This document shows positions 1-6,661 of a stretch of 9,510 nt of DNA, in pieces (the stretch's first letter is position 1; each line of letters opens with the position of its first letter). A program made the position numbers and the translations under genes. The DNA is from Fidelibacterota bacterium (lineage in GTDB: Bacteria; Fidelibacterota; Marinisomatia; Marinisomatales; UBA8229): assembly GCA_003535775.1 (NCBI GenBank), contig DPYO01000085.1, forward strand, positions 482 to 9,991. The letters run 5' to 3'. A model generated the notes under the pieces. It was not told where the DNA came from. It saw only the letters and a list, made by a program, of their open reading frames with translations, and searched no databases.

Positions 1-240
1 AACCCAATCACAAGCCTCAGATATGACCTTCCAGAACAGGCACAAGTTACACTCACAGTATACGACATGCTTGGCAGGGAAGTTACTCAACTGATAAACA
101 CTACTCAGGAAGCAGGATACAGGTCAGTGCAATGGGATGCTACAGACATGCATGGAAAACCTGTAAGTGCTGGAGTCTACCTCTATCAGATTCGTGCTGG
201 TGAGTTTGCGCAGACCAAGAAGATGGTACTGTTGAAATAA
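1..240 (+). CDS. C-terminal sorting tail of a secreted protein (type IX / FlgD-like), 5' end outside window
   Basis: Frame 1 is open from the first base to a TAA at 238-240 and gives the last 79 residues of a larger protein. The visible part is an Ig-like beta-sandwich tail: NPITSLRYDLPEQ, then VTLTVYDMLGREV, then a W-D-A-T-D turn, then SAGVYLYQIRAG, ending in KKMVLLK. This pattern matches the FlgD-Ig / Por-secretion C-terminal sorting domain family. Such tails direct cargo through the type IX secretion system and are normally cleaved on export. The functional part of the protein lies upstream and cannot be named. The wording is typical, from recall, of Marinimicrobia secreted proteins. It converges on the argS operon across a 62-base gap. 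The tail family is confident; the cargo is unknown. Confidence 0.85.
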   Translation, partial: NPITSLRYDLPEQAQVTLTVYDMLGREVTQLINTTQEAGYRSVQWDATDMHGKPVSAGVYLYQIRAGEFAQTKKMVLLK

Positions 241-254
241 AAGAAACCACCTAC

Positions 255-299
255 AAAAAACAGCACAACTCCGAATTATTTGTTGAATAACCCGCTGTT
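255..299 (-). terminator. Probable intrinsic terminator of the argS operon
   Basis: Just past the argS stop codon, the minus strand reads AACAGC (299-294), an inner CAAC (285-282), a loop, GTTG (269-266) and GCTGTT (264-259), running directly into a six-base T run (260-255). The outer 6-bp and inner 4-bp arms can pair with an internal bulge. Position, orientation and the T run fit the end of the minus-strand gene run. The bulged stem keeps confidence moderate. Confidence 0.45.
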
Positions 300-302
300 A
301 AT

Positions 303-1928
303 CTACATTCGTTCCGGGGTTTGGATTCCCAGAATCCTCAACCCATTTGCCAGGACTGTCTGCACAGCGGAGATGAGGGCAAGCCTGGATTGGGAGAGAC
401 TTTTGTCATCAGTAATAACACGACAAACAGCATAAAACTTGTGAAAATGGGCCGCCAGTGATTGTAAATAATTTGCTATTCCCTGGGGTTCCAAAGTTTC
501 CAAGGCAGTGTCCATCACAATTGGAAAAAGGTCCAATTGCTTTAATAAGTCCACTTCTGAGTTGTGGACCAACAGAGTAGGATCGAAAGATGTGTTCAGG
601 GTATATCCAAGGCTTTCTCCATGCTTTATGATGTTTGCAATTCGGGCATGGGCATATTGTAAATAATAAACAGGATTTTGATCCGATTGGTCTTTGGCTG
701 TATCCATGTCAAAGTTAAGGTGGCTGTTCATCCCTCTCATGATAAAAAAATACCGCACCACATCTGGTCCTGTTTCATTAATCAGGTTCTCAAGTGTGAT
801 GAACTGTCCTTCTCTGGTGGACATTTTTACTGTTTTCCCAGCCTCCACCAATGTGACGAATTGATGAATGAGAACCTTGATTTTACTGGTGTCATAATGA
901 AGTGCATCAAGGCAGGCAAGGACATCCGGATAGGTATCCACGTGGTCAGCTCCGAGTACATTCACAATAAGATCAAACCCTCGATTTACTTTGTCCTGAT
1001 GGTAGGCCATATCCGGAAGCCGGTAGGTTGGTTCACCGGTGCTTTTGATGAGAACCCGGTCCTGTCTCTTGCCAAGGGAAGACGTTTTGAACCAGGTGGC
1101 TCCTTCTGATTCGTATATCAAATCCGTTTGCTTAAGCGACTGTAAGAGTTCATCAATGGCTTTGTTTTCGTAATACATTTTTTCATTTGTAAAGTGGTCA
1201 TGCTTCACACCTATTTTCTCCAGAGAAGATTTTATATTATTAAAGATGTGTTCTTCCGCTTCCTTTTGAAAAATGAGATCATCGGCTTGAAGTTTATCTC
1301 CGTATTTTTGTCTAATTATCTGCACGATGTCTCTAATGTATTCCCCTTTGTATCCGCCCTCAGGCAAAGGGATATCCTTCCCCAGTTCCTGAAAATACCG
1401 AGCTTCCACTGATTGTCTCAAGAGCCTCATTTGCCTCCCGGCATTATTATAATAATATTCCCGGGTTACATTATATCCGTGCCATTCTAGGATACTTGCT
1501 ACTGCATCGCCTAAAACCGCCTGTCGTCCATGTCCCACGGTGAGAGGCCCGGTTGGATTTGCACTTACAAACTCGACATTTGCTGTTTTCCCCTTTCCCT
1601 CTGTTTCTCTCCCAAAATGTAGCCCCTCCTTCAGGATCTGCTCCGGCAGGCCCTGGTAATAGCTTTTGCTGATTTGGAAGTTGATAAAACCCGGATCTGA
1701 TACAGAAATTTCCTGAATGAGATCAGGGTCGAGTTTCAGGTGAGTTTTTAATCGGTTGGCGATCTCAATAGGTTGCTCCCCGATTTTTTTTGACAGGTTA
1801 AAAGCCAGATTTGTTGAGAGATCTCCAAAACGCGGGTTTTTTGTTGGTGCAATATGGATAGATTCCGCCTGAATGTTCAGGCGGTGCAAGAGGTCAAGTA
1901 AGGATTGAATCAGATATTTTTTTATCAT
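303..1928 (-). CDS. argS: Arginyl-tRNA synthetase ArgS (541 aa)
   Basis: Cytoplasmic class I aminoacyl-tRNA synthetase that charges tRNA-Arg with arginine using ATP. Residues 1 to about 110 form the ArgS-specific N-terminal domain (FGDLSTNLAF near 34-43, SDPGFINF near 77-84). The catalytic core opens with SANPTGPLTVGHGR at 122-135, and the KMSK-type loop is KMST at 368-371, followed by EGQFITLENLI. The C-terminal DALR-type anticodon-binding helices begin near NPVYYLQYAHARI. The size is normal for the family. The first His of the HIGH signature is Thr (TVGH). I chose the ATG at 1928 (MIKKYLIQ). The frame stays open to an ATG at 1955, but that would add nine unconserved residues and lengthen the overlap with rsfS. 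With the 1928 start the overlap is 35 bases, suggesting translational coupling; only a weak GAG lies upstream. Confidence 0.97.
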   Translation of the reverse strand: MIKKYLIQSLLDLLHRLNIQAESIHIAPTKNPRFGDLSTNLAFNLSKKIGEQPIEIANRLKTHLKLDPDLIQEISVSDPGFINFQISKSYYQGLPEQILKEGLHFGRETEGKGKTANVEFVSANPTGPLTVGHGRQAVLGDAVASILEWHGYNVTREYYYNNAGRQMRLLRQSVEARYFQELGKDIPLPEGGYKGEYIRDIVQIIRQKYGDKLQADDLIFQKEAEEHIFNNIKSSLEKIGVKHDHFTNEKMYYENKAIDELLQSLKQTDLIYESEGATWFKTSSLGKRQDRVLIKSTGEPTYRLPDMAYHQDKVNRGFDLIVNVLGADHVDTYPDVLACLDALHYDTSKIKVLIHQFVTLVEAGKTVKMSTREGQFITLENLINETGPDVVRYFFIMRGMNSHLNFDMDTAKDQSDQNPVYYLQYAHARIANIIKHGESLGYTLNTSFDPTLLVHNSEVDLLKQLDLFPIVMDTALETLEPQGIANYLQSLAAHFHKFYAVCRVITDDKSLSQSRLALISAVQTVLANGLRILGIQTPERM

Positions 1929-2271
1929 CATCAACAATCTCGTATAAAGGAGCATCTGCCCATAATTTATCCAGATTGTAATAGTTTCTTTCGTTTGTTT
2001 TAAAAATATGGGCTATTACGTCTACATAATCCAGAAGAATCCACCGCTGGTTTTCATATCCTTCAAAGCGCCAGGGTTTATGAGGTGTTCCTCTTCTGAT
2101 CGCATCTGCAATGGCTTTTACTTGGATTTCTGTGTTCGCTGAACAAATCAAAAAAAAGTCTGTTATACTGGTTAGTTCCCTTACATCAATGGAAATAACT
2201 TTTTCAGCCTTTTTGGATAATGCCAGTTTTCCGATAAGGCTGGTGAGTTGATCGGATTGATCTTGTGACAA
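1894..2271 (-). CDS. rsfS: Ribosomal silencing factor RsfS (YbeB/Iojap family), TTG start
   Basis: Small cytoplasmic protein (125 aa, normal length) that binds ribosomal protein uL14 and blocks joining of the 30S and 50S subunits when nutrients are short. Family hallmarks are KKAEKVISIDVREL near 20-33, TDFFLICSANTEIQVKAIAD near 37-56, and the C-terminal block RWILLDYVDVIAHIF followed by R-N-Y-Y-N-L-D-K-L-W-A-D-A. The start codon is TTG at 2271-2269. There is no Met anywhere later in the frame, and the next upstream codons are ATA, TTA and GTT, so TTG is the only sensible start. It lies two bases after the TAA of the LytR_C gene with no visible Shine-Dalgarno, so translation probably depends on re-initiation. 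The 3' end overlaps argS by 35 bases. The conserved C-terminal block ends about 17 residues before the stop. Confidence 0.94.
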   Translation of the reverse strand: MSQDQSDQLTSLIGKLALSKKAEKVISIDVRELTSITDFFLICSANTEIQVKAIADAIRRGTPHKPWRFEGYENQRWILLDYVDVIAHIFKTNERNYYNLDKLWADAPLYEIVDDDKKISDSILT

Positions 2272-2273
2272 TA

Positions 2274-2861
2274 TTAAAACTGGGTACTTAAAAAATCAGA
2301 AATAGGTTCAATTGAAGAATAGTCTTTTCCTACGATTAAGGTAATATCCGCATCAATTGTTTCATCAGGCTGGATCAATACCCGGGATTTATCTTCAATA
2401 TCAAAGCCTAGGGAGGAGGTGACCAATTTCAGTGCTTCGTAATTTTCATTTCGCGATATAAGCAGAGTATGAGTGTAGCCGAAATGATCGGCGTCTTCTG
2501 ATCGTACAACATCAAATTGGTTAGAACGAAGAAATTCAGAAATTTCTCCAGCTAATCCGTTCTTTCCACATCCATTGAGTACTTCGACCTCGATTTCCAG
2601 AACAGGGTTTTGTTCATATAAATCTTTAGCCAGTTCTGGCTGATCTGGAAAGGAAGGGAATGTCACCTCTAACGTGTTCATTGACACACCGGTTTGGGTG
2701 TATTTCTTTGAAAACGAATAGATAAACACAATCAATAGTAGGGAAAGAATTCCAACAATGGAATTCATCAGCGTATTTTTGATTTTGTGTTTTCCTGTTG
2801 TGTTTTTCCGGGTTTTTGATGTGGCAAATCGGGAGTGTTTCTGTCGCGATTTTTTTATCAT
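2274..2861 (-). CDS. Membrane-anchored LytR C-terminal (LytR_C) domain protein
   Basis: A 195-residue protein. It has a very basic N-terminal tail (about 1-31, rich in Lys/Arg), one hydrophobic segment at about 32-50, a linker, and a single LytR_C-like domain at about 90-178. That domain begins IEVEVLNGCGKNGLAGEI and continues with SEFLRSNQFDVVR, a core near LLISRN, and ends near DADITLIVGKDY. The positive tail predicts N-inside topology, with the domain outside the inner membrane. In Gram-positive bacteria this domain often sits at the C-terminus of LytR-CpsA-Psr wall-polymer ligases; here the catalytic part is absent, so no enzymatic role is implied. The ATG follows the upstream gene's TAG by four bases, with AGG seven bases ahead of it, and rsfS starts two bases after its stop. 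The domain call is good; the function is unknown. Confidence 0.78.
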   Translation of the reverse strand: MIKKSRQKHSRFATSKTRKNTTGKHKIKNTLMNSIVGILSLLLIVFIYSFSKKYTQTGVSMNTLEVTFPSFPDQPELAKDLYEQNPVLEIEVEVLNGCGKNGLAGEISEFLRSNQFDVVRSEDADHFGYTHTLLISRNENYEALKLVTSSLGFDIEDKSRVLIQPDETIDADITLIVGKDYSSIEPISDFLSTQF

Positions 2862-2865
2862 AGAG

Positions 2866-3318
2866 CTACCTGTTGTATATCGGGTTGAGGGTTAGTGGTT
2901 GGTGCCTTCGGTATGTGGGACTTGTTTGGAAACTAATTTGGAAAAGGGAATTCTCAGTAAATTTATAATCAATACTGGCGCCATAATATAGGTTATTGTC
3001 CAATCCCGATTGCTGCTGTGTCATCCCGGATTGCAAAAGAGTAAAATTCAGATGTAAACGCAGATTATCTGTTAATAGATAATTCATTTGATTGGAATAA
3101 CTGCCAACGCTAAATGACTGATTTCCAAAACTGACCATGTTCAGGGAGAATCCATGGTGGATATTGAAACGGTCTGGCGATAATAATGAATGGTAATTTT
3201 CTTTCGGGGAATGCATGGTAGCAGGAAGGTTAAGTTCTGAAATTTCCTTTTTAAATTGACCTGCTGCAAATGAGATGAGAAAGGTAAGAATAAGGATTTT
3301 ATACGATTTTGTCTGCAT
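2866..3318 (-). CDS. Small exported beta-rich protein of unknown function
   Basis: A 150-residue protein I do not recognise by name. Residues 1 to about 20 look like a Sec signal peptide: QTKSYK, a hydrophobic run ILILTFLISF, then AAGQ as a likely cleavage site. The mature part shows alternating polar and hydrophobic residues in short blocks (HGFSLNMVSF, QSFSVGSYSN, LRLHLNFTLL, NLYYGASIDYKF, SLFQISFQTS) separated by N/D/G turns, as in amphipathic strands of an outer-membrane or surface beta protein. It is short for a complete barrel, with about six candidate strands, so a periplasmic beta protein is also possible. The gene ends four bases before the LytR_C gene, whose ribosome-binding site overlaps its stop, which points to cotranscription. 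No clear Shine-Dalgarno precedes the ATG. The export call is fair; the function is unknown. Confidence 0.7.
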   Translation of the reverse strand: MQTKSYKILILTFLISFAAGQFKKEISELNLPATMHSPKENYHSLLSPDRFNIHHGFSLNMVSFGNQSFSVGSYSNQMNYLLTDNLRLHLNFTLLQSGMTQQQSGLDNNLYYGASIDYKFTENSLFQISFQTSPTYRRHQPLTLNPIYNR

Positions 3319-3454
3319 TGTATATTTTGAAATTACAATTAATTTTTGAAACTTACTTCTTTGTATTTAGTCCTGAAATTTTGATTAAGTCTTTATTTGT
3401 TCCGGACACCTTTAATTTATTACTGTGTGAAAATTTTAGGTGTATCCATCACCC

Positions 3455-3484
3455 AATATCCACCCTGTTCATTATTACTGTCAA
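3455..3484 (-). promoter_or_regulatory. Candidate sigma-70-type promoter for the beta-rich protein-LytR_C-rsfS-argS operon
   Basis: In the 221-base gap between mnmA and the next gene, the minus strand has a perfect TTGACA (3484-3479), an 18-base spacer and GATATT (3460-3455, four of six to TATAAT). Transcription would start near 3448, giving a leader of about 130 bases. No strong terminator hairpin was seen in this gap, so read-through from mnmA is also possible. The promoter rules of this lineage are not known to me. Confidence 0.35.
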
Positions 3485-3539
3485 CTGTTTTTCGGTGATG
3501 AAATTGATAAATTCTAGAGAAAAATTTCTTTTAGATGAT

Positions 3540-4607
3540 CTATCCGTCAATAACTCCACCTCCCAAACACACTTCCCCATCATAAAATACAATTGATTGT
3601 CCTGGTGCAACAGCAAATTGAGGTTTTTCAAAATGTACAAAAACGGAATTTTGTTTTTCGGTATTCAGTATGCAGCTTTGATCATCCTGCCGGTATCGGA
3701 TTTTTGCTGTAACAGTTCCCGGAAGATTTGATGAATCAGAATGGATCCAATGCAAGTCCACAGCTTTCAAAGTGGTGCTGTAAAGTGATGGGTGATCATG
3801 ACCCTGGGCAATGATCAGTTGGTTCTTTTCATAATCTTTTTCCACTACATACCAAGGAGCTTCCTTATCACCGAATCCGCCCCCAACCCCAATTCCTTTT
3901 CGCTGTCCGATTGTATAGTACATTAATCCATCGTGAATCCCAACCTTGTTGCCATCAATAGTAAATATATAACCTGGTTCCGGAGGGATGTACTTTTTCA
4001 AAAACTGTTTAAAATTCCGTTCTCCGATGAAACAGATCCCCGTGCTGTCTTTTTTTTCATGGGTTATCAGGTTGGCTTTTCTAGCTAAGCGGCGGACTTC
4101 TTTTTTTTTCATGTTTCCAAGTGGGAAAATGCTCTTTGAAAGTTCCTTTTGTCCCAAAAGATATAGGAAGTAACTTTGGTCTTTGGCGCTGTCTGTTCCT
4201 TTCAGGAGATGATAAACATTTTTTCTTTTTTCTATTCTTGCATAATGCCCAGTCACGATGTGATCTGCTCCAAGTTCTAATGCGTAATCCAGAAATACTT
4301 TGAATTTAATTTCCTTATTACAAAGAATATCGGGGTTTGGTGTTTTTCCTGAACGGTAACTTTTCAGAAAATGAGTAAATACCAGTTCTTGGTACTGTTC
4401 TGAAAAATTTACACTGTGTAGTGGAAGGTTCAAAGTGTTACAAACCTGCAGGGCATCTTTATAGTCTATTGCTGCAGGGCAGGTTTCATCTTTATCCCAG
4501 TTTTTCATGAATAGGCATTCTATTTCAAACCCATTTTCTTTTAAGAGCAGAGCAGCAACAGAACTGTCCACACCTCCACTCATTCCTACGACTACTTTTT
4601 CTGCCAT
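3540..4607 (-). CDS. mnmA: tRNA-specific 2-thiouridylase MnmA
   Basis: Cytoplasmic enzyme that adenylates and then thiolates U34 in the anticodons of tRNA-Lys, tRNA-Glu and tRNA-Gln, taking persulfide sulfur that originates from a cysteine desulfurase. It has 355 residues, the usual length. The ATP-pyrophosphatase loop SGGVDSS is at 10-16. The catalytic cysteine pair is Cys96 (in NPDILCNKEIKF) and Cys192 (in STGICFIGER). The KDQSYFL motif at 142-148 and YTIGQRKGIGVGGG in the central domain are present, and the C-terminal beta-barrel ends with a GGGVI segment. All expected catalytic residues are present. The ATG at 4607 shares one base with the TGA of the cysteine desulfurase (TGATG), so the two are almost certainly translated as a coupled pair. 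Confidence 0.97.
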   Translation of the reverse strand: MAEKVVVGMSGGVDSSVAALLLKENGFEIECLFMKNWDKDETCPAAIDYKDALQVCNTLNLPLHSVNFSEQYQELVFTHFLKSYRSGKTPNPDILCNKEIKFKVFLDYALELGADHIVTGHYARIEKRKNVYHLLKGTDSAKDQSYFLYLLGQKELSKSIFPLGNMKKKEVRRLARKANLITHEKKDSTGICFIGERNFKQFLKKYIPPEPGYIFTIDGNKVGIHDGLMYYTIGQRKGIGVGGGFGDKEAPWYVVEKDYEKNQLIIAQGHDHPSLYSTTLKAVDLHWIHSDSSNLPGTVTAKIRYRQDDQSCILNTEKQNSVFVHFEKPQFAVAPGQSIVFYDGEVCLGGGVIDG

Positions 4608-5737
4608 CAGCGTTTATTATGATGCTGTTTTAGGATTTCGCTGATTTTCTCAGTGAGCAAGCGGACATCTTCTTTGGAGTTGTCCCTTCCAAAGCTGATT
4701 CTTAACGTTCGGATATTGTGATCATTGCTCATATTCATAGCTCGCAATACATGAGACGTATTGACTGACCCGGAAGAACAGGCGGATCCACTTGAAACCC
4801 CAATTCCCTGCAGATCTAGTTTGATAATCAAAATATTACTAGTTACAGTAGGAAACGTTGCACTGATAACCCCTGGCAGAGAATGATCAGGATGGCCGTT
4901 ATAAATTATTTCTGGGTAGGCATCCGTCATTTCCAACTTAAATTGATCAGCAAGTTGTTCCAAATGTGTCTTTCTTTTTGCTATATTTTTATTCGCCAGC
5001 TCAGAGGCCAGACCTAACCCGGCAATACAAGAGGTATTTTCAGTCCCAGCACGGAGATTCATTTCCTGTCCTCCCCCAATTATAAGGGATTTCGGGTTTG
5101 TACCTTTTTTCAAATAAAGCACACCAACACCCTTTGGCCCGTAAAACTTATGAGCAGAGAAAGATACCATAGTTATTTTCTGGTCTGAAATATTGATCGG
5201 GATTTTTCCTAGAATCTGAACTGCATCAGAATGAAATGGAACCCCATTTTTCTCAGCGATCTTACCAATGCGTTCAATGGGCTGAACTGTGCCGACTTCA
5301 TTATTGGCAAACATGATGGAGATCAGTCCTGTATTTTCAGTAATTGCATTTTGAATGTCCTCAGGATTTACCCTGCAGGTATGATCAACAGGGATTATTG
5401 TAGATGTTACACCAAATTCTTTCAGCTGTTTTAGTACGTTCAGCACAGATGGATGTTCAATTGCTGAAGTGATGACATGTTTTTTTTGTTGGTGGAGAAG
5501 GTTCCAAAGGACAAGATTGTTTGCTTCTGTTCCGCCCCCGGTAAAAATTATTTCGGATGAGAGACATCCAATTGCTTCAGCCATTTGTTTTCTGGCAATT
5601 TCAATGGCCAGGCGTGATTTCTGTCCGAACTGATGTGCGCTGGAAGGATTTCCAAAGTGGTTTAACTCTGTTTCCTGCAATAATTTCAGGACAGCAGGAT
5701 GGATTGGTGTAGAAGCACTATGGTCGAAATACAGCAT
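4607..5737 (-). CDS. Cysteine desulfurase (IscS/NifS family), probable sulfur donor for MnmA
   Basis: PLP-dependent enzyme (376 aa) that converts cysteine to alanine and holds the released sulfur as a persulfide. The N-terminus YFDHSASTP, NHFGNPSSAH (26-35), GGGTEANN (67-74), the cofactor-contacting His95, and HSDAVQ (169-174) are all visible. The Schiff-base lysine is Lys197 in SFSAHKFYGPKG, and the persulfide cysteine is Cys320 in SSGSACSSGS, which sits in a long flexible loop as in group I (IscS/NifS) enzymes. RAGTEN follows at 229-234. Direct coupling to mnmA resembles the YrvO-MnmA pair of Bacillus. No iscU or other Fe-S scaffold gene is nearby, so dedication to tRNA thiolation is inferred, though it could also feed other sulfur pathways. 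An A-rich stretch ending in GAAG precedes the ATG. Confidence 0.94.
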   Translation of the reverse strand: MLYFDHSASTPIHPAVLKLLQETELNHFGNPSSAHQFGQKSRLAIEIARKQMAEAIGCLSSEIIFTGGGTEANNLVLWNLLHQQKKHVITSAIEHPSVLNVLKQLKEFGVTSTIIPVDHTCRVNPEDIQNAITENTGLISIMFANNEVGTVQPIERIGKIAEKNGVPFHSDAVQILGKIPINISDQKITMVSFSAHKFYGPKGVGVLYLKKGTNPKSLIIGGGQEMNLRAGTENTSCIAGLGLASELANKNIAKRKTHLEQLADQFKLEMTDAYPEIIYNGHPDHSLPGVISATFPTVTSNILIIKLDLQGIGVSSGSACSSGSVNTSHVLRAMNMSNDHNIRTLRISFGRDNSKEDVRLLTEKISEILKQHHNKR

Positions 5738-5785
5738 ATCTTCTTTTTTTTGCTTCCGAAATTATAGAGGCAGGTATTGAAAAAC

Positions 5786-6559
5786 CTAAAGGTCGTTACG
5801 AATTGCGGCGTAACGGACAGTTTTCATCAAATTCTCATAAAATGGAGGCTTTCGTTTTTCGAGTTCCTTAATTGTAGCAGTATGATCATATGTATATCTG
5901 ATAACGTCCCATTCAAAAGTATCTCCAACAGTAAGAAAGGCGACTGCTCCACGGGTATCTCCGTCGAAAGAGAGCCCTGTGGCTCCTTGACAGAGTATCG
6001 TCAAATCATCTTGTTTTTCAAATCGTGGTGTATGGATGTGTCCATGAACAAAAATGAAATTGTTGATGTTTGGTCTGGCAGCTTTCACATGCCTTTTCCA
6101 ATTTAAAGCCTCCTCGAGTGTGGGAGGCATATCATCTCTTTGATACCATGCATGAGTAAATTCAATGATGGTGTTTTTAACCTGAACTCTATGAGCAACA
6201 TGCATTTTTTTTAAAAAAGTATTACCGGTTGCTCCAATTTGTTTTGCTGACCATTCTATATTTGCAACAATATCTTTGCAAAGCGGATCATCTGGATCCA
6301 TTCCTTCAAGGCAAGGATGTGTTACTGTCCAAAGCCGCTCAATAATATACCGGTCATGATTACCTCGAATAAAAACACAGTTTTTTATAGATTGTAGTGC
6401 TTTCAGAGTTTCTTTTGGTGCAGGACCTAAAGGAAAACAATCCCCGAGACAAATTACCTGATCTATATTTTTCCGCTCACGGATAATTGACAAAGCTTTT
6501 TGTAATGAGACAATGTTAGAATGAATATCCGTGATGATGGCAAATGTCATTCTGGTCAT
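5786..6559 (-). CDS. Calcineurin-like metallophosphoesterase, substrate unknown
   Basis: Predicted 257-residue soluble hydrolase that binds two metal ions. Metal-site motifs appear in the canonical order: D11-x-H13 (TDIHSN), G39-D40 (CLGDCFPLGP), G66-N67-H68-D69 (RGNHDRY), a central His136 in FTHAW, and G173-H174-I-H176 (VHGHIHTP). The LGDxxPLGPxP wording resembles the small bacterial phosphodiesterase/diadenosine-tetraphosphatase-like group (Metallophos_2/YfcE-like), but substrates in that group vary and none can be assigned. The frame is open far upstream (to an ATG at 6850), but that would overlap the divergent kinase gene. Conservation begins at MTFAIITDIHSN, so the start is ATG 6559 or ATG 6550 (254 aa). 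Neither has a visible Shine-Dalgarno. The stop is 48 bases before the desulfurase start, so it may lead that operon. Confidence 0.9.
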   Translation of the reverse strand: MTRMTFAIITDIHSNIVSLQKALSIIRERKNIDQVICLGDCFPLGPAPKETLKALQSIKNCVFIRGNHDRYIIERLWTVTHPCLEGMDPDDPLCKDIVANIEWSAKQIGATGNTFLKKMHVAHRVQVKNTIIEFTHAWYQRDDMPPTLEEALNWKRHVKAARPNINNFIFVHGHIHTPRFEKQDDLTILCQGATGLSFDGDTRGAVAFLTVGDTFEWDVIRYTYDHTATIKELEKRKPPFYENLMKTVRYAAIRNDL

Positions 6560-6567
6560 GGGATTTA

Positions 6568-6597
6568 AATATAATGTAAATATTCTCCAGATAGCAA
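6568..6597 (-). promoter_or_regulatory. Candidate promoter for the metallophosphoesterase-desulfurase-mnmA genes
   Basis: The minus strand has TTGCTA (6597-6592), an 18-base spacer and TATATT (6573-6568, five of six to TATAAT). Only eight bases separate the -10 from the ATG at 6559, so the transcript would be leaderless or nearly so, which agrees with the absence of a ribosome-binding site. This rests on pattern matching in AT-rich DNA. Confidence 0.35.
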
Positions 6598-6619
6598 GAT
6601 ACAAATGATAATACTTTTC

Positions 6620-6649
6620 TTGGTGAATATCAAATAACACGTTTAAAAT
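6620..6649 (+). promoter_or_regulatory. Candidate promoter for the PfkB kinase gene
   Basis: TTGGTG (6620-6625), an 18-base spacer and TAAAAT (6644-6649, five of six to TATAAT) lie 12 bases before the kinase ATG, within the 102-base divergent gap. The predicted leader is very short and no Shine-Dalgarno is visible. The -35 match is weak. Confidence 0.3.
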
Positions 6650-6661
6650 GCAATATTCATT

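Noticed and set aside
678..1109. Plus-strand open frame of 143 codons opposite argS
   Set aside because: It is wholly antisense to firmly identified argS sequence, has no family resemblance and no ribosome-binding site.
3512..3536. Short imperfect inverted repeat (AGAAA/TTTCT) after mnmA as a terminator
   Set aside because: The stem is purely AT with a two-base loop and no following T run.
3309..3596. Plus-strand open frame of 95 codons spanning the mnmA/beta-protein gap
   Set aside because: It overlaps the 3' end of mnmA and the start of the exported protein in antisense, and is low-complexity Phe/Ile/Leu-rich translation of AT-rich DNA with no Shine-Dalgarno.
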